Assembly: GCF_900230285.1 (NCBI RefSeq)
Contig: NZ_OCNK01000006.1
Span: 62,001 to 126,000, forward strand
Direction of reading: 5' to 3'
Source: Blastococcus haudaquaticus
GTDB taxonomy: Bacteria; Actinomycetota; Actinomycetes; Mycobacteriales; Geodermatophilaceae
Length of the DNA stretch: 64,000 nt
Numbering within the stretch: position 1 is the first letter of the stretch; the number at the start of each line of letters is the position of its first letter. Shown piece after piece: positions 57,711 to 64,000 of this stretch. Under the pieces are notes generated by a model. It saw only the letters and a list, made by a program, of their open reading frames with translations, had not been told where the DNA came from and searched no databases. Position numbers and translations under genes: made by a program.

Positions 57711-60116
57711 ATGCACTCAGTCCAACGGACGGCGCGCGGCGTCGCCGCCGTCACCGCCGCCCTGGTGGGAGGTGGCCTGCTCGGCGTCTCGCCGGCGCTC
57801 GCGGCGCCCGCCGACAGCCCGGTCGTCACCGAGGCCCCGGCGGCGGTCGGCAATCCGACCGGCGTCGCCAACGGCAACAGCTGGGTCCACCCGCAGGACC
57901 GGGTCGCCTACATCGCCGGTCACTTCGTGAACACCGACAGCGTGCCCGTCCAGGTCCGGATGCTCACCGGCTACGGGGACTCCGACGCGCAGACGGTCGC
58001 ACCCGGCGCCGCTGCGTACCTCACGAAGAACACGGGGTTGGCCGAGCTGCCTGCGGGCACCGCGACCCTCCGCGTCTACAAGAACGTCGGCGGCAAGGGC
58101 TACCAGTCGCTGTTCCCGATCTCCTACCCGGCGCAGAGTGCCGGCGACGGCGGGGACGGGATCACCGAGCTGCAGCTGCTCGGGATCAACGACTTCCACG
58201 GGCGGCTGACCGAGAGCGCCGTCCGCCTCGCGGGCACCGTGGAGGAGCAGCGGGCCCGGGAGGGTGTCGATGCGACGCTGCTGCTGTCGTCGGGAGACAA
58301 CATCGGTGCCTCGACGTTCGTCTCCTCCGTCCAGCAGGACGCGCCGACGCTCGAGGTGCTCAACGAGATGGGGCTGCAGGCCTCCGCGGTCGGCAACCAC
58401 GAGTTCGACCAGGGCTTCGACGACCTGGTGGGACGCGTCGGCGTCGACGGGGAGACCGGCCTGGCCGATTTCCCCCACCTGGGGGCCAACGTCTACCGGA
58501 ACGGGGCGCCGGCACTGCCGGAGTACGCCCTGCTCGACGCGGCAGGCGTGTCCGTCGGGGTCATCGGCGTCGTCACCGAGGAGACCCGCTCGCTGGTCTC
58601 GCCGGCGGGCATCGAGGGCATCACCTTCGGTGACCCGGTCGAGGCCACCAACCGGGTGGTCACCCAGCTGACCGACGGCACCGGGGACGAGGCGGACGTG
58701 ATCGTCCTGCTCGCCCACGAGGGCGCGCCCGGCAGTGCGTCGCTGGCGGCGGAGCTCGCCAAGGACACGGCCTTCACCGACATCGTCAACGGCGTGGACG
58801 CCGACGTGGACGCCATCTTCACCGGCCACACCCACCAGCGCTACGCCTGGGAGGCGCCGGTCCCCGGTGAGGAGGGCACCCGACCGGTCATCCAGACCGG
58901 GTCGTACGGGGCAGCGCTCGGCCGCATCGGGCTGACCTACGACGAGGGCGCCGACGAGGTCACCGCCTTCACGGTGGACAACCTGGACCTCACCACGCGG
59001 CCGGCCGCCGAACTCACCGCCGCGTACGAGCGCGTCGCCGCGGTCGCCGCGACCGTCGCGGAGGCGAAGACCTATGCCGACGCGATCGGCAACGAGGTGA
59101 TCGGTTCGGTGACCGCCGACATCACCCGGGCCTTCACGCCCGCCGGTACCGAGGACCGCGGTTCCTACTCGGCCCTCGGCGGCCTGCTGGCCGACTCCTA
59201 CGTGTACGGCTCCGAGCTCAGCGCGATCGAGCCGGCCGACCTCGGGCTCATCAACCCCGGTGGTCTGCGGGCCGACCTGCGCTACGGGGAGGACGGCCAG
59301 ATCACGCTGGCCGAGGCGAACGCCGTCACCCCGTTCGCCAACGACCTGGTCGTCACGACGCTGACCGGTGAGCAGCTGGTGGAGGTGCTCGAGCAGCAGT
59401 GGCAGCCCGCCGGAAGCACGCGACCGTTCCTGGCACTGGGGGCTTCCGAGGAGCTGACCTGGTCCTACGACCCGGCGGCGGCGCCCGGCGAGCGGATCCA
59501 CAGCGTCCGGGTCTCCGGCGAGCCGCTCGACCTCACGGCCGGCTACCGGGTGGCCACCAACAGCTTCCTGGCCTCCGGGGGCGACAACTTCACCGCCTTC
59601 GCCGAGGGCACCACGGAGGGCACGGGGCTCATCGACTTCGACTCCTTCCAGGCCTACCTGGAGGACAACTCGCCGCTGAGCCCGGAGAACTACACCGGCC
59701 GGGTCACGGTCGGGGAGGAACCGGCGCCCACGGTCCCGACCCCGGCCGCCGCGGTCACCGCGTCGTCGACGACCGTCGCGCCGCGTGACCGGGTGACGAT
59801 CTCGGTCACCGGTTTCGGGCCGTCCGAGCGCGTCACCGTGACGCTGGGCAGCGACCAGGTGGGTCGGGTCCGCACGAACGCCGAGGGCGCGGGCTCGGTC
59901 GAGGTCCGCGTCCCGCGCGGCACCCGGGCCGGAGCTGTCGACGTGGTGGCCACCGGGACGGACTCCGACCGCACGGCGACCGTCCAGCTCCAGGTCACCG
60001 GGGCCGAGCAGCCGGGCAACGGGGGCGGGAACGGGAGCAACCCGGGTCTGGGCCAGTTCCTGAGCACGCTCCAGGAGCTGCTCCGCAACCTGGTGCGCGG
60101 CTGGTTCGGCGGCTGA
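57711..60116 (+). CDS. Secreted UshA-type 5'-nucleotidase / 2',3'-cyclic phosphodiesterase with shared N-terminal domain
   Basis: The 801-residue protein has a signal peptide (1 to about 32), one copy of the 93-residue domain (48-140), then the metallophosphatase domain with INDFHGRL (Asp161, His163), SSGDNIG, VGNHEFD, LLAHEG and FTGHTHQRY. The 5'-nucleotidase C-terminal domain (INPGGLRADL, VTPFANDLV, NSFLASGGDNF) follows. A beta-rich Ig-like region (about 685-765) and a hydrophobic end (QELLRNLVRGWFGG) close it. It releases phosphate and nucleosides outside the cell, a fit partner of the upstream nuclease. Confidence 0.9.
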   Translation: MHSVQRTARGVAAVTAALVGGGLLGVSPALAAPADSPVVTEAPAAVGNPTGVANGNSWVHPQDRVAYIAGHFVNTDSVPVQVRMLTGYGDSDAQTVAPGAAAYLTKNTGLAELPAGTATLRVYKNVGGKGYQSLFPISYPAQSAGDGGDGITELQLLGINDFHGRLTESAVRLAGTVEEQRAREGVDATLLLSSGDNIGASTFVSSVQQDAPTLEVLNEMGLQASAVGNHEFDQGFDDLVGRVGVDGETGLADFPHLGANVYRNGAPALPEYALLDAAGVSVGVIGVVTEETRSLVSPAGIEGITFGDPVEATNRVVTQLTDGTGDEADVIVLLAHEGAPGSASLAAELAKDTAFTDIVNGVDADVDAIFTGHTHQRYAWEAPVPGEEGTRPVIQTGSYGAALGRIGLTYDEGADEVTAFTVDNLDLTTRPAAELTAAYERVAAVAATVAEAKTYADAIGNEVIGSVTADITRAFTPAGTEDRGSYSALGGLLADSYVYGSELSAIEPADLGLINPGGLRADLRYGEDGQITLAEANAVTPFANDLVVTTLTGEQLVEVLEQQWQPAGSTRPFLALGASEELTWSYDPAAAPGERIHSVRVSGEPLDLTAGYRVATNSFLASGGDNFTAFAEGTTEGTGLIDFDSFQAYLEDNSPLSPENYTGRVTVGEEPAPTVPTPAAAVTASSTTVAPRDRVTISVTGFGPSERVTVTLGSDQVGRVRTNAEGAGSVEVRVPRGTRAGAVDVVATGTDSDRTATVQLQVTGAEQPGNGGGNGSNPGLGQFLSTLQELLRNLVRGWFGG
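57852..58130 (+). repeat. 93-residue domain repeat, copy 3 (nucleotidase N-terminus)
   Basis: Same domain placed at the N-terminus, directly after the signal peptide; begins NPTGVANGNSWVHPQDRVAY and ends GGKGYQSLFPISYP. The same module thus appears at opposite ends of two adjacent secreted enzymes. Confidence 0.9.
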
Positions 60117-60121
60117 TCGGA

Positions 60122-60202
60122 GCGTGCCGGCCGACCGGGCTCGGCCGGCACGCACCAGCACACGGCCGGAGGCCGGCACCCGTACGGGGTGCCGGCCTCC
60201 GG
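60122..60202. terminator. Two strong hairpins between convergent nucleotidase and malQ genes
   Basis: A 13-bp perfect stem (60122-60134 with 60141-60153) and a 16-bp perfect stem (60166-60181 with 60187-60202). Either can work in both directions. Confidence 0.8.
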
Positions 60203-60221
60203 TCGTCCTGCGTGCCGGCGC

Positions 60222-62054
60222 TCAGTCCGGGCGTGCGACGCCGTCGGCGAGGGTCTTCGCCACCTGCTGCAGAAGCGGATGGGAGGGCAGGTCCTCCACG
60301 AGGACGGGCAGCGGCAGCGACCAGTTGGGACGGTCCGTCGTCCCGGGCATGTTGGGCCGCCGCAACTCGCCGAGGGCGTCGTCCAGCGTCGCCGACAGCA
60401 GGGTCGACGGCGCCTGCGCCAGCAGCTCGTGCGCGCGCGTCACCGCCTCCTCGACCGACGCGCCTTGCGCCAGCCCCGGGAGGTGTCCGAGCAGCGACGT
60501 CCGGCCGCGCTCCAGCTCCTCGTCGGTGCCGGTGTCGTGCTCCCGCTGCTCCTCGAGGTCCTCGCCGGTCCAGAGCCCCGCGACCGTGGGCAGGTCGTGG
60601 GTCGTGACCGCGGCCATCGCTGCCGCCGGCCACTCCGACGGGTCGTCGTCCTCGAACCAGAGCAGCCGGTAGGAGAGGACGCCGTGCTCGGCCATGGCCT
60701 CCCGCACGCCGTCCTCGACGGTGCCCAGGTCCTCACCCACGACGAGGGCGTTCGCCCGGGCGCTCTCCAGCGCGACGATGTTCAGCAGGTCCTCCGACGG
60801 ATAGCGCACGTAGGCGCCGTCCGCTGCCGAGCCGTCGGACGGGACCCACCAGAGCCGGAACAGGCCCATGACGTGGTCGATCCGCAGGCCGCCGGCGCCG
60901 GCCATGGTGGCCCGGATCGACTGGATGAACGGCTCGTAGTCCGCGTCGCGCAGCCGCCAGGGGATCAGCGGGGGTGAACCCCAGTCCTGGCCCTGGCTGT
61001 TGAACGCGTCCGGCGGGGCGCCCACGTCGACGCCCTCCGCGAGCACGTCCTGCCACGCCCACGCGTCGGCGCCGCCGCCGGCGAACCCGATGGGCAGGTC
61101 CTGGATGACGGTCATGTCGCCGGTGGCGGCGGTGAACTGGAGGTCCAGGGCCCACTGCAGCCAGGCATGGAAGCCCACCACCGCGCCGTGCTGCTGCACG
61201 TACTCGGCCAGCTCGCGGCTCCCCGGGCGACGCAGCCCCTCCGGCCAGGTGTGCCAGTCGCCGCCGTGCTCCTCGACGATCGCGGCCCACGTGGCCCAGT
61301 CCTGCAGCGTCTGCCCCTGCTCCTCCCGCCAGCGCGCGAACGCCTCACCGCCGCCGTGGGCGAAGAAGATCCGCATCAGGACCTCGCGCTTGCGCGCCCA
61401 GATCGCGTCGCGGTCGATGAGGGAGCCGTCCGAGAGGGCGCGGCCGGCGTCCTCCTCGAGGTCCACACCGTCGGCCCCGGGCACCTCGGAGACCCGGAGG
61501 TACACGGGGTTGCGGAAGCGCCGGGTGGCCGGCAGGTACGGGCTCGCCTCCTGGCCGGCAGTGGGGGCGACGGCGTGCAGCGGATTGATCAGCAGGAAGC
61601 CGGCGCCCTGGTCGGCGGCCATGCGGCGGATCGCCCGCAGGTCGGCGAGGTCACCGATGCCCCAGCTGTCGCGGCTGCGGGCGGCGTAGAGCTGCACCGC
61701 CCACCCCCAGGAGCGGTCCTCGGGCAGCCAGCACCGTCCCGGCGAGACGATCAGCCGCCGGCGCCGCCCGTCGGGCGACTGCAGCCAGTGGTAGCCGAGC
61801 GGGAAGTCGGTGGGCAGCTCGCCGTCGACGTGGCGGACCTGGCCGTCCTCGCAGACGACGTCGGCCTCGTCGATCTCGAGGGCGTCGCCCGGGCGCGCCA
61901 CGATGGGGGCCCGCTCCTCCAGGTCGGCCGGCGGGCGCCCGATCACCTCCCGAAGCCGGTCGATGGTGGCCTGGGCGACCTGGTGCTCCTCGTCCAGCGC
62001 GTCCAGCCAGCTGGCGTCGATGCCCCACTCGTCGGTGGTCGGTGTCGGTGTCAC
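60222..62054 (-). CDS. malQ: 4-alpha-glucanotransferase (amylomaltase)
   Basis: The 610-residue GH77 enzyme disproportionates maltodextrins. Signatures: RSRDSWGIGDLADL, the nucleophile Asp in GLRIDHVMGLFRLWW, the acid/base Glu in VVGEDLGTV and TTHDLPTVAGLW. GTG at 62054 gives the TPTPTTDEWGIDASWLDALDEEHQ start with an actinobacterial N-terminal extension (about 1-130). Upstream of it is hrpB on the same strand, 37 bp away. Confidence 0.94.
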   Translation of the reverse strand: MTPTPTTDEWGIDASWLDALDEEHQVAQATIDRLREVIGRPPADLEERAPIVARPGDALEIDEADVVCEDGQVRHVDGELPTDFPLGYHWLQSPDGRRRRLIVSPGRCWLPEDRSWGWAVQLYAARSRDSWGIGDLADLRAIRRMAADQGAGFLLINPLHAVAPTAGQEASPYLPATRRFRNPVYLRVSEVPGADGVDLEEDAGRALSDGSLIDRDAIWARKREVLMRIFFAHGGGEAFARWREEQGQTLQDWATWAAIVEEHGGDWHTWPEGLRRPGSRELAEYVQQHGAVVGFHAWLQWALDLQFTAATGDMTVIQDLPIGFAGGGADAWAWQDVLAEGVDVGAPPDAFNSQGQDWGSPPLIPWRLRDADYEPFIQSIRATMAGAGGLRIDHVMGLFRLWWVPSDGSAADGAYVRYPSEDLLNIVALESARANALVVGEDLGTVEDGVREAMAEHGVLSYRLLWFEDDDPSEWPAAAMAAVTTHDLPTVAGLWTGEDLEEQREHDTGTDEELERGRTSLLGHLPGLAQGASVEEAVTRAHELLAQAPSTLLSATLDDALGELRRPNMPGTTDRPNWSLPLPVLVEDLPSHPLLQQVAKTLADGVARPD

Positions 62055-62091
62055 CGTGCGATCCTCGCCGGGCAGCCGGTAGCCCGCAGTC

Positions 62092-64000
62092 TCAGTCCCG
62101 GAACCGGGACCGTGACGTCGCTCGCTTCGTCGCGGGTGCGGCCGCCGGGTCCTCCGGCCAGGGGTGGCGGGGATAGCGGCCACGGAGCTCGCTGCGCACC
62201 GCCGGGTAGCCGGTCCCCCAGAACCCGGCGAGGTCCGCCGTGGTCGCGACGACACGCTGGGCGGGGGAGAGCAGCTGCAGCCGCAGCGGACGGCCGGCGA
62301 CGAGCGGGGCCTGCCCCCACCCGAACACCTCCTGCACGCGGACCGACAGCGTGGGCACGGCCGGGTCGGTGTAGTCGATCCGGATCCGCGAGCCGGTGGG
62401 GACGACGACGTGTTCGGGCACCAGGGTGTCGAGGTCGCCGGCCACCTGCCACGGCACCAGCGCGCGCAGGGCCGCGACGACGTCCACCCGGGACAGGTCG
62501 GCGCGGCTGCGGGCACCGGAGACGTCGATCGCGGCGAGCAGCGCGCCGTCGTCGACCGCAGGCCACGGCTGCCCGAGTCCCAGGTGCGCCGCCGCCAGGC
62601 GGGACCGCAGCCGATGGGCGGCAGGGGTCCAGCGGAGCAGCCCGAGCCCCTCGAGACGCAGCCCCTCGGCGACCGCGGCGGCCACCGCGCCGGGATCCGG
62701 CGACCGCGCCGGCCGCTCGGCCAGCACGATCGCGCCGAGCCGCTCCACGCGCGCGCTGCGCACGTCGCCGTCGCGCCAGGACACCTCGTCGCCGTCGCGG
62801 TGCAGCGGACCGCCGGCCTCCAGGGCGGTCGCCTCGTCGATCGCGACGGCCGACCGCACGCGGGCGTCCCGGCGTCCGGGCGACCGGTCGGCGACGGCCA
62901 CCGCCAGCCAGGGTGCACCGGTGAGTGACGTGCCGGGGGCGAGCTCGGCCCCGGTGCCGGCGGCCATGAGGTACGTGCCGGTGCCGCCTGGCCGGCGCCG
63001 GGCGAGCCGCTCCGGGTGCGCGAGGCCCACCACCAGCCCGGCCGCGGTGTCGTCGGGCAGGCGCGGAGGGGGCATGTCGGCCACCGACCGCTCGAGGCGG
63101 GTGACCTCGTCCCGCCAGCGCGCGGTGGCGCCGCGGTCGGCACCCGAGCGCAGGTCGCGCCAGGTCGCGGCCAGGTCGTCGCTGCGCAAGGAGACGTCCG
63201 CCGACAGCAGCGCCACCACCTCGGCCGCCCGGCGACGGCCGACCAGCGGGGCGCCGTCGAGCAGCGCGCGGGCCAGCCGCGGGTGGACCCCGACCGCGGT
63301 GAGCGCACGACCACGGGCGTTCACCCGGCCGTCGTCGTCCACCGCGCCGAGCGTGCGCAGGGTCTGCCCGGCGACGAGCAGGGCGGCCGGCGGGGGAGCG
63401 TCGAGCAGGCCGAGACCGGCGCCCCCCGGCGCGCCCCAGCAGGCCAGCTCGAGGACGAAGGCGGTGAGGTCGGCCATGGCGACCTCGGGCTCGTCGTGGG
63501 CGGCGAGCCGGTCCTGCTCGGCCGGCGTCCAGCACCGGTACACGGCACCGGGCTCCTCGCGGCCGGCCCGGCCGGCGCGCTGCGTGACCGAGGCCCGCGA
63601 CGCCCGGACGGTGACCAGCGAGCCCAGGCCGCGGGACAGGTCGGCCCGCGGCACCCGGGAGAGCCCGGCGTCCACGACCACACGGACCCCGGGCACCGTC
63701 AGGCTGCTCTCCGCCAGCGCGGTGGCGAGGACGACGCGGCGGCGGGGTCCGGGCTGCAACGCCGCGTCCTGGGCCGCAGCCGGCAGCCGGCCGTGCAACG
63801 GCAGGACGTCGGCGTCGACGCCGCGCAGCTGACCGGTCACCGTGCCGATCTCACCGCCGCCGGGCAGGAAGACGAGCAGGTCGCCCGCCTGCTCGGCCAG
63901 CGCCCGGCGGACGGTCGCGGCGACGTGCCCGAGCAGCCGTGGATCGACGCGCAGCCCGTGCGGCGGGTCGACCGGGCCGGTCGGCGGGGCCCAGACGACG
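62092..64000 (-). CDS. hrpB: ATP-dependent helicase HrpB, C-terminal part (5' truncated by window edge)
   Basis: The frame is open to the last base of the window. Visible are the helicase C domain with LLVFLPGGGEIGTV, motif V-like VVLATALAESSLTVPGVRVVVDAG and motif VI QRAGRAGREEPGAVYRCW. After these come the ratchet domain and the HrpB C-terminal domain ending FWGTGYPAVRSELRGRYPRHPWPEDP. The N-terminal RecA-like domain with Walker A and DExH lies beyond position 64000. About 636 residues of an expected roughly 800-850 are present. DEAH-box type; the substrate in bacteria is not settled. Confidence 0.94.
   Translation of the reverse strand, partial: VVWAPPTGPVDPPHGLRVDPRLLGHVAATVRRALAEQAGDLLVFLPGGGEIGTVTGQLRGVDADVLPLHGRLPAAAQDAALQPGPRRRVVLATALAESSLTVPGVRVVVDAGLSRVPRADLSRGLGSLVTVRASRASVTQRAGRAGREEPGAVYRCWTPAEQDRLAAHDEPEVAMADLTAFVLELACWGAPGGAGLGLLDAPPPAALLVAGQTLRTLGAVDDDGRVNARGRALTAVGVHPRLARALLDGAPLVGRRRAAEVVALLSADVSLRSDDLAATWRDLRSGADRGATARWRDEVTRLERSVADMPPPRLPDDTAAGLVVGLAHPERLARRRPGGTGTYLMAAGTGAELAPGTSLTGAPWLAVAVADRSPGRRDARVRSAVAIDEATALEAGGPLHRDGDEVSWRDGDVRSARVERLGAIVLAERPARSPDPGAVAAAVAEGLRLEGLGLLRWTPAAHRLRSRLAAAHLGLGQPWPAVDDGALLAAIDVSGARSRADLSRVDVVAALRALVPWQVAGDLDTLVPEHVVVPTGSRIRIDYTDPAVPTLSVRVQEVFGWGQAPLVAGRPLRLQLLSPAQRVVATTADLAGFWGTGYPAVRSELRGRYPRHPWPEDPAAAPATKRATSRSRFRD

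Overview
The window is a high-GC stretch of an actinobacterial chromosome. Dense 4-bp ATGA/GTGA gene overlaps, many GTG starts, a BldD with the c-di-GMP signature, an actinobacterial IHF (mIHF), a PriA without ATPase motifs and a LexA box of the TCGAAC-N4-GTTCGA type all fit Actinobacteria. The gene order and the recurring intergenic palindrome suggest Geodermatophilaceae (Blastococcus/Geodermatophilus/Modestobacter type). That family call is an inference, not a search result.

Layout. 1-803: tail of efp and nusB. 822-9048: accessory block with a LuxR-type ATPase regulator and a collagen-like lipoprotein gene on the minus strand. Facing away on the plus strand are two tandemly duplicated genes for 74-residue glycine-rich peptides, an 851-residue membrane protein with an M50 (site-2-protease type) zinc motif and a PqqD/RRE-like N-terminus, and a small SAM methyltransferase. 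9107-20135: bldD, then the complete UMP biosynthesis operon pyrR-pyrB-pyrC-carA-carB-pyrK-pyrD-pyrF plus a small membrane protein, each gene overlapping the next by 4 bp, with a PyrR-binding hairpin in the leader. 20452-30391: housekeeping run mihF, gmk, rpoZ, coaBC, metK, priA, a racemase, def, fmt, rsmB. 30398-32870: minus-strand membrane proteins, a WYL-regulator remnant and a GPP34-like gene. 32981-38411: rpe, the riboflavin operon ribD-ribE-ribBA-ribH, hisE and hisG. 38425-44003: a subtilisin-inhibitor-like lipoprotein and a catabolic island (NMT1/SsuABC-type ABC transporter, LysR regulator, ACMSD-type amidohydrolase) with two near-duplicate promoter regions. 44058-47279: DUF2877 protein divergent from a PucR regulator. 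48875-50446: an XRE-MurA fusion divergent from an NAD-binding protein. 51437-54297: DMT exporter, DUF998 protein, EVE-like protein and a LexA-controlled small gene. 54615-60116: two secreted phosphoesterases (ExeM/NucH-type nuclease and UshA-type 5'-nucleotidase) sharing a 93-residue repeat domain. 60222-64000: malQ and the C-terminal part of hrpB.

The best candidate for an undescribed system is 822-9048. The two peptides are identical over residues 1-43 and differ only in 44-74. Each gene has a strong ribosome binding site, a duplicated upstream region of about 300 bp and hairpins downstream. The peptides are followed directly by a membrane-embedded protease with a peptide-recognition-like domain and by a methyltransferase, with a dedicated regulator on the other side. 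This looks like a ribosomally made peptide maturation/export cassette, but no product is known to me. Secondary points of interest are the swapped 93-residue domain in the secreted nuclease and nucleotidase, the duplicated LysR-type promoter pair, the SOS-controlled small gene and a dispersed intergenic palindrome.
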